This document shows, in pieces, positions 24,955 through 36,774 of a DNA stretch of 64,000 bases. Origin of the DNA: Salminus brasiliensis (Eukaryota; Chordata; Actinopteri; Characiformes; Bryconidae); NCBI RefSeq assembly GCF_030463535.1, contig NC_132879.1:35884425-35948424 (forward strand). Reading direction: 5' to 3'. Within the stretch, counting starts at the first letter, position 1. Every line of letters begins with the position of its first letter. The translations under genes and the position numbers were made by a program. The notes below the pieces were generated by a model that saw nothing but the letters and a program-made list of their open reading frames with translations, made no database searches and was not told the origin of the DNA.

Positions 24955-27900
24955 AAATATATCAAAGAGATATATAAAGAGACCAATAATGTACCTCTTC
25001 GGAGATCGCAGCTACTTGAAAAGTAATCAAGTCTTTCTGAAATACATTCTCAGGAATGGAGATCCAAGTGGAGTTCAAACACTCATCCAGAGTAGAGCAC
25101 CTACAGTGACCCAACAGAATCACACAAGGAGAGAAGTCAACACCCACTCGTTCTTAGCTCCCCCTAGCACTAGCAATGCTCCTTATACTAGGAGGGCAAG
25201 GACTTAACATTGCCACCGCCATTGTGGAATGCTGTGCAGCCAACACGCTCAAAGGAAAGCACCAGGTCCCCAGCTCTGACATACCAGCTATCAGACTTCT
25301 GTGCCAACCAACATCACTAAGAATGTTAGGCCCTGGACCACAGTAGTAGTGCATTAGACCACTGAGCCATTTGGAGCCCCCAAGATTTACCGCCCACAAT
25401 TTAACATAACAAACGAGTGCCGGGGAGCAGAGGGGGTACATGCCGGGCATGTGTGCTCACTGTCACTGTCTGTGTGTGTGTGTTTACTGCCCAAATGGGT
25501 TAAAGCAATCTATTCATTAATAATGGAAAAGCTCAGTGCCTCAAACTAATTCTACATTTCAGTAAAAGGCTTGGGGAGCAGAGGGGGTACATGCCGGGCA
25601 TTTGTGCTCACTGTCACTGTCTGTGTGTGTGTGTGTGTCAGACAGCATATGAACTACTGTGTAGGCTTTAGCCATAGCTGACAATGTCTACATATAAATG
25701 AATGTTCAATATCAGTCATTATAGAGTGTGCCAAATAAAGACTGAGCACAGCCATGCCTATAAAATGGTTATCACAAGTCCTAAGCTTATTTGGTATTTT
25801 TACAAGGTAGACACCACAACTCCCCCATACAACATATGCCTTATATAACATATATGGGTTATCAAACTGAACATTCAGTGTGCACGAGAGCACATGTGGA
25901 AAGAAAAGATGAGAAACCTACTTGTTTGTGGTTATACACCAACCACATAGAGGGTCCAGAGATGAGCGGCAATCTATCAAACTGCTGTACACACCACACT
26001 GGGTCACAGCCACCCGCCTAATCTACACAACACACAAACACACTCACCCATAGAGACTCACTCAGACATCACACATACACAGGTGTATCATGGATATATC
26101 TGATCTCTTAAGTGTAACACTGAACATATCAGATAGATAGTAGGTGTACAGTTCTACCACTTACTTGATTTCTCAGAGCGATGTAAATGTAATTATGATC
26201 CACTGGGTCAAAGTGCATTCTGGGAAACACCATTCTGTCATAGTCAGATCTGTACAGTTCTGTTGCACAGCCACAATTAAAACCCTTATCCAACACCACC
26301 TTTCAACATCCAAAACAAAGAAATTAGAAGTTATAACAATAATTAAGTAATTAAGATTAACATGAATATACACTGCTTATATTAGATTTATTCACTTGGT
26401 GCTTGAGATGCAATTTTTAATTGTTAGTCGGCTGTGAACTGCTTGAGCCTGAGTGGACTGCACAACTTCCACACCTAGTTTCATCTCCTTACACTATAAA
26501 ATATACCCCACTGTGGTCTGAGCTTACAAATCCCTCATAACCAACACTGATTTTCTCTCATCTATCACATAAGTAGACTTGCTAGCTTGTACTTCGTATC
26601 GTGCTATCTGGTGTCAACCAAAGGCAGATGGGTTTTGCTTTTGGGGTTTTAGTTTCCCTCAAGGTTTATACCTCCTGTTCTCACATAGTTTTTCATTCCA
26701 CTGTCACATTTAGCTTGCTCAAAAGAGGCTCAGATGTCAGTAAATGAGCTTTGTGACAACGGCCATTGTGAAAAGCGTAAAACAAATATTCTTGAATTGA
26801 AATTGAAATTGATATTGAAGCTGATCTCTAAATAACATATGAATACCAACTGGCTAACAATTAAATAAATACATACATACATACATATACACATAGATAT
26901 TCAGACAAATACAGAGAAAATATAATATTACTAGTTACAAGACCTTCATCAGTTGTCCATTATTAGTTCCAATGTAGATCACAATCCAGGATCCTTTCTT
27001 CTCTGCTGCTACAGAGGTCATTGAGCTGTGTCTTAACACCACAGCACGAGGAGCCAGAACAGCATTTCCCCCCTACAAAGACACAAAACATCACGAGCAT
27101 TAGAAATGTCCAATACTGATCTATTTAATCTGATTCTAAATGCTGAAGACAAAGTGACACACAGTGCAGATACTGCTTAATATTATAAATCATCATTCAG
27201 ATTTGTTCCACATATCTGTTATCTACTGTATATAGATCCATACATATCTATATTCCAACCTCAGGTGTGCACGCTGGACTACAGGTGAATTGTGAAGGCA
27301 CTTGGCTTCTGATCTGGCTGAAGTTGTAAATGGCCAGTACAGTGTTCTCCAGCTCTGCTTGCGCAGTGAATACTCCCACCCAGAGAAGCGGAGATCCAGA
27401 GGAGATAACAGCAGATGACAGGAGCTTTCGACGGGGTTTATCATCACAGCACTGTAACTCTGCACCTTTCAGAGATTTGGTCATATCTGATTTGATGTTA
27501 CTGTTCTCCATCCTTAAGACCATCACTGCTGCATCTGCTTCAGGGTTAACGTTCACCAGCAGGTACGAGTGAGAGGGAGATGATGTCTGGAACCCGTCAA
27601 CCCACTCAACATCTCCTTTTGGTGAAATGCTGGCTAAAACTGAATCCTGTGATTTTGAGAAGATTTCTCCTGGCTGGGAATCCAGAGTGTTCCTCAATCT
27701 CACACCACCATCGTCGAGAGATCCACAGTCTTTCTGGTCGGTTTTCTTTTTACCTTGGTCTTCATTCTCTCTGGCAACCAGCATATATGTAGCATTTTTA
27801 GGGTTACTTTCATTAAAAACTACTAGAAAAGCGGCAGATGATTCGTCCACAAAAGGTCCAGCAGACACCCCCTCCCTGTAGATACTTCTGGATATATCAT

Positions 27901-28198
27901 CTAGATCAAGAACTTCACAGTAGCCACAGTCAGAGGTCCCACAGCTGATCAGGGTCTTGTTCGCGTCGAAAGGCAGTAAAAGAGTAAGTCTGTTGGGGTG
28001 TGTGTGGTTAGATATGTCCTTGTGTTTCTCCACTACTAGATCGTGCTTCATCTGGAGGAGCTGAGAGTCGGTCACAACGAACACTTTCCCGTTTCCAACA
28101 ACAAAGTTCCTGATATCTCCATTAACGCTCTGCTCCATTAAAGAGAAAACACCGCTTCTAAACAACAGAAGAAGGAGTCCCACTAAAACTGTCCTCAT
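20964..28198 (-). CDS. plexin (C1-like) ectodomain gene, copy B, 13 exons
   Basis: Semaphorin-receptor ectodomain. Exons on the - strand: 28198-27260, 27072-26944, 26299-26165, 26022-25922, 25100-24995, 24853-24703, 24510-24408, 24191-24098, 22225-22101, 21991-21815, 21612-21510, 21402-21223, 21125-20964. All have GT/AG borders and compatible phases, total 2505 nt (835 codons). Domain order: signal peptide; sema (CGTSDCGYCEV; SSMTSVAAEKKGSWIVIYIG in exon 2); first PSI (CGVYSSLIDCRSSLDPLCGWC, exon 4); hybrid region; second PSI (CPDIKD...CVACVAAGCYW); IPT repeats from exon 9 (ATIRGKNL; SGGRTIQVLG). The last donor is phase 0, but no transmembrane or cytoplasmic GAP exon follows before the Tc1 element and kinase gene. 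It may be a truncated gene or encode a soluble receptor. The C1 subtype is my best match, not proven. Confidence 0.8.
23425..23633 (-). mobile_element. tRNA-derived SINE in plexin intron, copy B
   Basis: On the - strand: a tRNA-like head with A-box-like 'tggctcagcggttagagtg' and B-box-like 'gggttcaattcc', then 'ctgttgggcccttgaacaag', a GC-rich body and a (TG)n tail. It lies in the intron between exons 8 and 9. The same SINE family is at 29673-29925. Unit 2 counterpart: 52300-52511. Confidence 0.75.
24895..24952. repeat. (AT)n microsatellite in plexin intron
   Basis: Nearly 60 bp of TA repeat just right of exon 6. In unit 2 the same place holds only a short tract (about 53778-53790). Confidence 0.9.
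25420..25645. repeat. duplicated SINE-body fragment in plexin intron
   Basis: Two copies of a block beginning 'gggagcagagggggtacatg' followed by 'ccgggcat' and (TG)n, at about 25424 and 25571. Both resemble the GC-rich body and tail of the local SINE family. The counterpart is 54271-54492. Confidence 0.55.
26600..26820 (+). mobile_element. LINE 3' end fragment in plexin intron 2
   Basis: The stretch 'agctttgtgacaacggccat' with 'tgtgaaaagcg', followed by a (GAAATT)n-like tail, is the common 3' end of a fish L2-like LINE. Unit 2 has a longer version at about 55370-55935. Confidence 0.65.
27260..28198 (-). CDS. plexin copy B exon 1 (signal peptide and N-terminal sema)
   Basis: First coding exon of copy B, 313 codons, listed separately because it carries most differences between copies. 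The variable part is about residues 116-190. It reads EGVSAGPFVDESSAAFLVVF here where copies A and C read EGVSAGPSVEESSVAFLVDF. Start chosen as in copy A; ATG at 28198-28196. Confidence 0.8.
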
Positions 28199-28760
28199 TT
28201 TGCCTGAGCGGAGTCTCAAACGCAGAGTGTCCGTCTTCTCCGGGTGTGCAGCTGAGAGAAGATGATCACATCATCAAACCCGTCTTTGCTGAAAGTGGAT
28301 CGAGGTGAGGACTTCCGTGTTATCTGGGTTTGCAGCATATCTTCAGTCCTCAGCAGATTAAAGTGTGCAACTGTTGAAGTGTGGGATCTTCATTGAACAT
28401 GATGATGGTGGTTAAGCGTTGTTCCACATTAGGTATCATATCCAGATTATTCTAGATAATCAAATAAGTCTCAGGCAAGTCTCTCATGTAGCTAACATTA
28501 ATCTTTATATGACTCTGTTGCTGGAATTCATGGCTTGCGTTACTGATTTGGTTTTGACCACCCAGTGCTGCTCTCTAGTGGTGAAAAAAAAATTAAAAAG
28601 CTTTAGGTGCATGTTTTTATTTTATAAAAAAGACACCTCAGTATGTCCAAAGTGAATAATTACATCATAAAGATGTTGTCCTCTATAGCATGTGCCGTTA
28701 TTTTATTAAAACCATAATATTTCGCTCCCATTCTAAACGGCGAAATTAACTTTTTGTTCA
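28199..28760. other. plexin 5' flank (A/B type) of copy B
   Basis: Same sequence as 1050-1620 with a small deletion near 28440. It joins the plexin ATG at exactly the same base as in copy A. Confidence 0.6.
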
Positions 28761-28762
28761 CT

Positions 28763-28793
<31 letters not shown>

Positions 28794-28904
28794 TAGTAAA
28801 TAGTGTTGTGTTCACCCTTCAACAAATGGCTTTCAAATGACATCATCAGAACATAGAAAATAAAACTTGATAACATTTGACCTGGCTATACATTTAATTT
28901 AGGG

Positions 28905-29204
28905 TTAGCCACTATAACTTGTGTTTGGAAATAGTTTCCCCCACCTTTTCTTCTTGTACTGGTATGTTAAATTCTGTTTAACATGCCAGTCTCTGAAATG
29001 TTCGTCCATTGCGAAACAGCCCCCAATTTTTCTAATATCACTATTGGATTCAGTTGTTGAGATGTAAACCAAGCACTCATTCTCACTCGTGTTTAGTGAA
29101 AAATGGACTCCATACACAGCGGTGGTGATTAGCCCTTCTAATGAATGCATTGAACTACTTATGTTGCACCTTTTGCTGACACAGATGTTCAAATTCATAC
29201 ACAC
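28905..29204 (-). CDS. 99-codon open reading frame, unknown (unit 2)
   Basis: Same product as the frame at 1772-2071, with no amino-acid change. Function unknown. Confidence 0.15.
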   Translation of the reverse strand: MCMNLNICVSKRCNISSSMHSLEGLITTAVYGVHFSLNTSENECLVYISTTESNSDIRKIGGCFAMDEHFRDWHVKQNLTYQYKKKRWGKLFPNTSYSG

Positions 29205-29222
29205 AGATTGCCTAGTCCATGT

Positions 29223-30310
29223 AGAGAAATATTTCCATTAGAACATCTTTCTAGACTTTCTAGAGCAGATAAACTCGAACATGTGGGAAATAGCTGTGGC
29301 AGAGTCTTGTCGTGTTGGACCGGATGCTGTGATACCAACACGAGAACAGTTTGTGTAAAGGGTGGGTGGGGTCAACCACAGTGCTGGTTGCTTTGCGGAT
29401 GCTGCGGGCGGTGTAAATGTCCATGATGGATGGGAGAGAGACTCTGATGATCTTGGGTCTTGCGGTCAGAGACGGTGCAGTTCCCAAACCAGGCAGTGAT
29501 GTAGCTGCTCAGGACGCTTTCTATGGTGCCTTTGTAGAAGATGGTGAGGATGAGTGGAGGGAGACGGGCCCTCCCCAGCTTCCTGAGGAAGTAGAGATGT
29601 TCAGGGTCCAGGTGAGGTTCTCTGCTAAGTGGACACCAATGTTGAGGGCAGAGTGGTTGTGTCGTGCTCTCCTTCTTGTGGGTTCGATTCCCGGGCTTGG
29701 CAAGCTGCCACTGTTGGGCCCTTGAGCAAGGCCCTTTACTCTCTCTGCTCCCCGGGCGCTGGAGTTGGCTGCCCACCGCTCTGGGTGTGTGTGTACTCAC
29801 TGCCCCTAGCTCACTAGAGTGTGTGTGTGAGTGCGTGTTCACTACCACAGATGGGTTAAATGCGGAGGACCCATTTCGCTGTACAGTGCACACTGTACAG
29901 TGACAAATACGTGCACCTTTACCTTTGAAGTCAACAACCATTTCCTTGGTCTTGTCTACATTCAGGTGAAGGTTGTTAACTTTACACCAGTCTGTCGCCG
30001 CTGCACCTCCTCTTCAACTATGAGCACTGTGCCGGGAATGTTGTCCGGTCCTGCAGCAGTGGATTAACTCTGCGCAGAGTTTTCCTCACATCCACCGCAG
30101 TCAGACACAACACCTGCTCGTCTGGCTGGGGTGTTTTTTTCGCCAGCGTGTCATTTTGTGCCTCAAACCGTGCATAAAGTTGGTGGATTGTCCGGATGCC
30201 TTGCCACATGCGCCGCGTGTCACCTGTACCCTTGAAGTGGCCGTGGATTCTCTGCGCGTGCACGCGTTTTGCCTCTCTGATGGCTCATGACAATTTGGCT
30301 ATTGCTTTCC
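29223..30310 (-). mobile_element. LINE (L2/CR1-like) reverse-transcriptase remnant, unit 2
   Basis: Same element as at 2090-2755 but extending further 5' on the - strand. About 30018-30263 adds an upstream reverse-transcriptase region ([28 protein letters not shown]). The extension shows that unit 1 has lost this part. It is interrupted by a SINE at 29673-29925 and lacks about 50 bp near 29597. Confidence 0.8.
29673..29925 (+). mobile_element. SINE inserted in the LINE remnant, unit 2 only
   Basis: A 253-bp block absent from the aligned unit 1 sequence (junction at 2570/2571). It starts in the tRNA-related region with 'gggttcgattcccgggcttgg', has 'ccactgttgggcccttgagc', a GC-rich body, (TG)n, and ends in 'gtgcacctttacctt'. 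The A box is missing, so it is 5'-truncated. Being specific to unit 2, it inserted after the duplication or was removed from unit 1. Confidence 0.75.
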
Positions 30311-30725
30311 TCAGTGCCACCTTGTCACCCGCTCTGAAGTGTTCACAGTAAAAGGGGGTTCCAAATTTGCATGCCCATTTCTTCTATTTTTGCATATTTG
30401 ACACATTTAAATATTATTTAAATATTCACTTAAATATTCGATTAAAGTATTGCACTCATTTTCATATATAGAAACAACATGAGTTAACACTAAACACCAT
30501 TCATTAAAGATAAAGATTTATGTAAAACTTGGTGTGCCATCCTTTTTTCTTTTTTTTTTTGCATGACAACCACTAAATATTACAGCATATAGTTATAACA
30601 TAATATGAACGTCAGAATATCCGGAGCTCATAACCAGAGAAGAACAGAGGCTTGAGACTGGAAACAGTGGGAAGAAATGGCAAGCTACAGGAGGAAATAC
30701 TGCTGGAGTGACCTCATAGACCACA
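30310..30725. other. AT-rich spacer
   Basis: No gene or known element seen. Part of the segment missing from unit 1. Confidence 0.4.
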
Positions 30726-31215
30726 GAGGAAAGTAGGTCAACAAAAGTATTTGGATATTAAAGAAAAAAGAGTTTATCCGTCTTTCGTTGAAGAAGCTGC
30801 CCTCAGCTGTCCAGGGAAGAAGTGTTTCTACTAGATTCTGGAACATTGCTTTGAGGATTTGATTGCATTCAGAGAGAGACGAGAGCATTAGCGAAAACAG
30901 AACGTTGGATGATCACCACCCCACCTCATCCCCAACTCGCCCCAAAAGTATTGGATGGAGCACCACCGTTATTCAAAAGACCACAGTTCTTCCACTGCTC
31001 CACAGCTCAAAGCCTAGCTCTAGCCCACGCCCGGCATTAGGCAGCATGATGCCAAAAGGTTCATGTTGATCTGCTCCAGAGAGTCCTATTCTATTGGCAG
31101 TACTTCTCTACAGGGACTCGACAGGTTGTGTGTGTGTCAGCAGTGGGTGACACTTAAAGTAGCTGAATGCATTGATGTGAAGGGGTGTCCACAAACGTTT
31201 GGACATGTAATGTAT
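30725..31215. mobile_element. non-autonomous DNA transposon (MITE-like)
   Basis: Homologous to 63150-63545: 'gattgcattcag', 'attggatggagcaccacc', 'cacagttcttccactgctcc', 'gttcatgttgatctgctcca', 'gagagtcctattct'. It ends in 'ggggtgtccacaaacgtttg' followed by 'gacatgtaat', a terminus common among fish MITEs. No coding capacity. Confidence 0.65.
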
Positions 31216-32387
31216 GCAATAGCCTCAGTGAGTTTCTTGAGCACCCTGATGGTCCAGAACATTGCAGATTAGGCTCGATCACTGGCATTGACATTGAGTA
31301 CGCTGTGGTTGCCATGTAAGGGTGTGTTGCTCAGCAGTGCATTATCAAGTTTTTTTTTTTTTTTGTCTACCATAAAGGCGTTTTGAGAACATGGCCATTT
31401 TAATGTCTCGGACCTTTTTCACAGGTTGTAAAAGAACAGATCCAGTTTTGGAATTGATCAAAGGCATCTCACCATCTCATCTTTCTATAAGGCCGGCGGA
31501 TTGTATTGTGGGCAGAGCGGTCTCTGGCTTCTGTCGGGATGGCAGACTATTTGGTTTAACGGGCCCGCTCTGGAGTGGGACTCCTCAGTGTTTTGACCTG
31601 CCCTGAGCGCAGGGCACTCGGTGTCAGGCGCTGGCGTAAGAATAATAAATGGAAGAGCTTGATGAGTAGAGAGCTGTGCAGGTCACGGTCGATGACCCTT
31701 GAAGGACGTTCACTTCTTTGGAATGGTCTTAAACACTCAGTCAACCTTACCCCCCCCCTCCTCCTCCACCACCACCCCGTCTCTCGGAAGACCCATGAAA
31801 GGTGGCGCAGGGCCGTAAGTTTCCTTTACATGGAGCGACACCTGCCTTTGACATACCCTCTGTTGCTAAATAGGCCTTTATGAGTCTTGCACAACTGCAG
31901 GTACCCCTGTGAAAAGCAGTGCTGTATACAGTGGATTAATTACCCTGCCACAGGTGTGCGACTGCCTGATCCACTTACCGAACCGCTCAATCCCATCATG
32001 CATTTAATTATGAATAGACTTTGTCTTTATAATAAGGTAATTTGTTGGAAAAGGTTATCTGTCTTCATATGTAAAATCTTTTTTTCTAATATGAATCATT
32101 CTGAATGTTAATTTTAATTTCATTCTCAATGTTATGCTTTTTTGCGGCGTGTATCATTTTAGACACATGTACAAATATATGTTGTTCATGTTTTTATGTC
32201 AACAATTGACATGTTTGTATTATAATACATTTTCTAATCAAAAGACTTTTACTTCGTAAAATAATTCATTACATGATGAAAAAGGTCATTAGTAAATATC
32301 TAATAGAAACTAAAATGCTGGTGGTAAATATTGAATTATCTTAATGGATTATTTATATATATATATATCTTTCATCTACAGGAAAAA

Positions 32388-32970
32388 ATGAAAACTGACA
32401 AAGACCTGGCAGGGTTGGGCTTCAAGGTAGTTGATAAAGGTTTTTTTTAGCAGGGTAAAGCTGGCCACATCCGAAAGGCACCGCAACCGGGTGGACATTA
32501 CAATAATGGCATCACCTGCTTTTGTTCGTAAATTTCTGCCTCGAGAACTCGACATTATCCGATTAATATATCACCCTCACATTGTTGAGGTGCATGATGT
32601 TTTTGAGATGCCTAGCGGACGAGTGTTCATTGTGATGGAGGCTGCTGCAACTGATCTCAAGAAAAAGATCCAGAAGCTCCATCGCGTTCCCATCACCCAG
32701 GCCAAAACATGGTTTTCCCAGCTCGTCAGTGCCGTGGCCTATCTGCACCAGCTGAACATTGTCCATCGAGACCTGAAATGTGAGAATGTCCTGCTGACTG
32801 CTGATGGCCAGGTCAAACTGACTGACTTTGGTTTAGTACGCTTTTCAACAACTGACCTAAGTCGTACGTTTTGATGCACCTGAGGTTCTCTTAAAAAAAA
32901 GATCCAAAAAAAAGGTGACTATAGAGCAAGGGCGTCACCGGGACCCTGTCTTTCAGAGACGTCAATAGGA
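32388..32970 (+). pseudogene. TSSK-like kinase pseudogene, unit 2
   Basis: Counterpart of 3819-4403 with the same lesions: frameshift and stop in the glycine loop, loss of the VAIK lysine (NRVDITIM), and the same deletion after RTF. In addition TGG has become TGA here. The lesions predate the unit duplication. Confidence 0.85.
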
Positions 32971-33329
32971 ATAAAAAATAGAAAAAAAATCTTGGCTGCT
33001 TCCATTAAATTGCTCAGTCTGGCAACACCAGTACAATCATAGCACATCACTTTGTTCACCATACGTAAAAAATTGTGTTGGATCAACGTAAAATCAGAAG
33101 TTGGCATAACTAAAAGAACTAATGCAAACTGTTGCCTTAATTTTGTTTGTTGGTCCTGATGCATTATTTTTTAGAATGAGACTTTCTAGTGTTTGTGATG
33201 TTGTACACTCCAAAGTCGACAAAGTAGAAGCAGCCTGCCAAGACAATACAACAAAGACGAAGGTGACCTTCTTCTTTGGACTCGTCGACGGCACCGTTAG
33301 TTTATCCTAAACGTGTCCAGCCGGACAGA

Positions 33330-33541
33330 CGCATCAGGTACTGCAGCTCTTTATTACTTTTAGTACTTTTTACTTTTTTAATTTATCCCCTACCCTATTT
33401 ATTGTTTAGTGTCATTTTCCTTTAGTTTAAGACTGTGTTCTGTGTTTTTTTTTACTTGTCCTACGTGTTGCTCTCACCAAGACAAATTCCTTGTATGTGT
33501 AACATACTTGGTGAAATAAAGAGATTCTGATTCTGATTCTG
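33330..33541 (+). mobile_element. LINE 3' tail with TTCTGA repeats, unit 2
   Basis: Same fragment as 4890-5100. Confidence 0.7.
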
Positions 33542-34856
33542 CACTGGAAATAGTGCTGCTGCAAGGACAGGTACAGGATGAAAATCCTCATGGCTGAAAA
33601 AAAACCAGCACGACCCGCTTAAGCTGGTTAAATGGTTTAACCAGATAGCAAACCTTTATTCAGATAGACAGATTTTTTTTCTTAATTTCTAAATTTCATA
33701 ATTTTCTAGATTCTGTTTTTCTGTATTTCTACTTCAATTTATTCCACATTTATGTATTTATTTATGTATTTCCATAGTTATTCGTTTCTGTATTTGAATA
33801 TTTCTACATTTATATCTGTTTTGCATTTCTTTATTTATTAATTTATCTAATCTTTTTTAAACGTCCCCTTATTTATTTATTTCTGCATTTCCTAATTTGT
33901 ATATTTGTTCATGTTTTTTCCCATTTTTATATTCATTCCATTCTGTATTTTATATTTATTTATTTCTCTACTTCAACATTTTTACATTTTTCATTTATTA
34001 TGGTTGCCCCTTACAAAACAATCATGTGTGCTTCCAAAGCCATGCGAAGTGGCCAAAACACTCCCAGAGAAATACATAGAAATCTGTCTGTAATTTTTAA
34101 CTCCTCTACATTCACCAAATGTGTCACAATTGTTGAACTAATAATGTAGTTTAATGCTTTACGCCTTTTCAATCTCACAGTTTTCGCAAAAGTATTGTAC
34201 ATTTTCCCCATAAAAATGTATGGTGGATACAATGAGCAGCTCTACCACACTCTAGCTCTTTTCTCTACTTTTAGGATGAGCTGAAGTGACAAAACTAATC
34301 ATTCATCAAGACCTGACTTCACTGATGCTTTCCCAGATAGCAAAAGTATGTTGAATTAACGTTCATTGTCCATATAATAATTAAATAATTAATTATTTAA
34401 AATTAATTCAACGTTATGTTTCGATTTACCCAGATGAAATATTGCTTATTATTGATTTATGGTTGTTTTGTGGTTGAAGGGACGTTGAATCAGCGCATAA
34501 ATCAGTGGCTTTTCATTCAATCAATATAAACATGAATATAATATCCACGATATAGATCAACACAGTAAAGTATACAACAGAATTATAAACACTAATAAAC
34601 GGAGTAAACTAATCATATGCATATTTTAAGTTTACATTTACTAGTGGTCTCTTTTTTAGCATTATTATATGTTAATAATTCATTTCTGGGTCTAACAAAA
34701 ACGTTTGTAACTCTCAATAAAAAGTGTTTACTAATATTTATTTAATGATGTTGATAAGTGCTATTTAACTAAATTTGAGTAAACTTGACTTGCATTTCAA
34801 CAGTATAACATGCACTAAATTCTAATGTGTGTAGCAATTGTGTGTAGCAGATTATT
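33542..34856. other. AT-rich intergenic stretch, unit 2
   Basis: Counterpart of 5100-6415 including the T-rich degenerate repeat and the partial palindrome (about 34345-34415). No gene seen. Confidence 0.5.
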
Positions 34857-35311
34857 CAAAACCCTGACGCTGGCCTACAAAGCCAAGAATGGACCAGCCC
34901 CTCAGTATCTGATGGCAATGGTCAAAAGCCGATCCGCACCAAGAACCCTTCGAGCTTCAAGTATGGCTCGGCTCGACCCGCCATCCCTCAAAATCCGACA
35001 AGCGTCCAGGCTTTTTTCTGTCCTGGCACCAAAGTGGTGGAACAAGCTTCCCCTGGGTGTCCGAACAGCCGAGTCGCTCGCTGTCTTCAAATGCAGACTG
35101 AATGCTGACCCACCTCTTCAGAGAGTACTTGGACGAATAGTTCTATGGTCGCCTTATTGTCTTGTGTTTAGCAATGTCTAAAGCTTAGAGGTATCTTTTG
35201 TATTATTGGTCTATTCTAACTAGCTGAGGCTTTTCTTGGGTAAATAGCAAAGCACTTTGTAAGTCGCTCTGGATAAGAGCGTCTGCTAAATGCCGTAAAT
35301 GTAAATGTAAA
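34857..35311 (+). mobile_element. L2 LINE 3' fragment, unit 2 only
   Basis: Encodes the end of an L2 ORF2 with little disruption (KTLTLAYKAKNGPAPQYL, ARLDPPSLKIRQASRLFSVL, KWWNKLPLGVRTAES, FKCRLNADPP). It ends in 'taagtcgctctggataagag' plus (TGTAAA)n. In unit 1 the same flanks enclose about 290 bp of different sequence (6416-6703), so its arrival here coincided with loss of target DNA, or unit 1 was altered later. Confidence 0.85.
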
Positions 35312-35569
35312 TAGACGTTTTTCAAAAAGCAGTAGATGAAGCCACGTTCTAAAGATATTCAGAACTATCATGTTCATAGATTTTATAAAGCGTCGGTTTG
35401 GGGGAACATGTATGTATTCTATTATTATTATTATTATTGTTATTATTATTAGCAGCAGCAGTAGTAGTAGTAGTAGTATATGATAACATATTTTCGTAGA
35501 TTTAAAAAAGTATTTAGTTTTACACTTGGCCAGATCGGAGAGCAACAGGTCTAAACTTGACTAATTTAA

Positions 35570-35985
35570 GCTCCTGTCTGTTGCACTCTGAAAAAAGAAA
35601 CATCCAGAACTTCAGCAATGCAGAACTGCTCTTAATTTATTCTATAGACAAATACGAACACTCCTCCAGATCACTCCTCCTGCTTACTCCTCTCGCCCAC
35701 TCCTCCAGATCACTCCTCCTGCTGGGTTGCTGTTCCGGGCTTGCTCTCCGCTTCTCCAGCCTCTCTCCCGGGCTCTCTCCTCTGGCTTCACTCCTCCAAC
35801 CTGAATAATAGAAATGTTACAGTTATTTAGAAAAGATTAAACCATGAAGAAGGTGGTTTAAAATCTAAAGCATGTGATGAATGAAGACCACTGGTCAGAA
35901 TGAATGTGTGTATTAATGATAAACTGATAAACGGATTGGTTCTGTGCTTCTGTGAATCTCAGCTCGTTCTTTTTTAATAACAGAA

Positions 35986-36032
<47 letters not shown>

Positions 36033-36625
36033 TATAGATTATATACACTTCCATCTCAGTCTATAAGGGTTTATTCTTCACTAACACTGTTTATTTAAAC
36101 CAAATCAACAGTGGCCAATTTTTTTATGATCTATTCAGCTGAATGTCTCCCGATAGCTGGGCTTTATAGACACTTCAGAACAGGATGCTGGAAATGTATT
36201 GTAGCAGAAATAAATATATTACAGCACTGATGTTAAACAGTACAATGATGATGTGTATATTATATATATATATATATGAGTCCTTTAACTGACGGAAAGT
36301 CGCATTGATGGTGAACAAGAGGAACATTTTCACATCTGAGGGGGAGCCGAAGCGTCGGTCTCCTTGTTTCCTGCATCACTGTGGGCTGTGGGAGACCAGG
36401 ATATGTCTCCACCACTTTCCCTTCAGAATTGAACCCAACCAGTTTGTTATCATTCCCGGGAGCCGCGTTAGCCGTGTTAGACCCGTCATACTGCAACCAG
36501 CCAGCAGAGGCGCTAAAGCCGTGGTGTCTTCACTTTTCAGAGAAGATGTGCTGCCCATGTTTTCTACAGTCATTGATTGCAAGCTTTACGAACTGTCTAA
36601 GCTGTGCCACCATTCTGTGTTCTTC
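35570..36625 (-). pseudogene. inverted relic of a TSSK-like 3' end, unit 2
   Basis: Fuller version of 6955-7810. On the - strand about 35815-35640 reads VGGVKPEERARER, LEKRRASPEQQPS and two RRSDLEE repeats after a good acceptor, matching the terminal exon of the kinase gene (43107-43283). About 36300-36600 matches the preceding tail block (GMITNWLGSILKGK...). No kinase domain is attached. Confidence 0.65.
35986..36031. repeat. (CA)n microsatellite
   Basis: Pure CA dinucleotide tract of about 46 bp inside the inverted kinase-tail relic. Confidence 0.9.
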
Positions 36626-36774
36626 AGGAAAAGCACTTTTCTAGTTCTACTTTCTTGTTATCACTATTTTATCTGCCAGAGATATTCGCTGCATTTCTCG
36701 TCTAGCAGTTATCCAGATATCGACATCGCTACAGCTCCAGATTCCTTAGTCTGATTATGTGATGCCTGTTTGTG

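Noticed and set aside
25654-25893. 79-codon frame on the - strand inside plexin intron 4
   Set aside because: No plexin-like sequence. Exons on either side join in phase without it.
29680-29695. tRNA gene suggested by a B-box-like motif
   Set aside because: It is the head of a SINE. There is no complete cloverleaf and the A box is missing.
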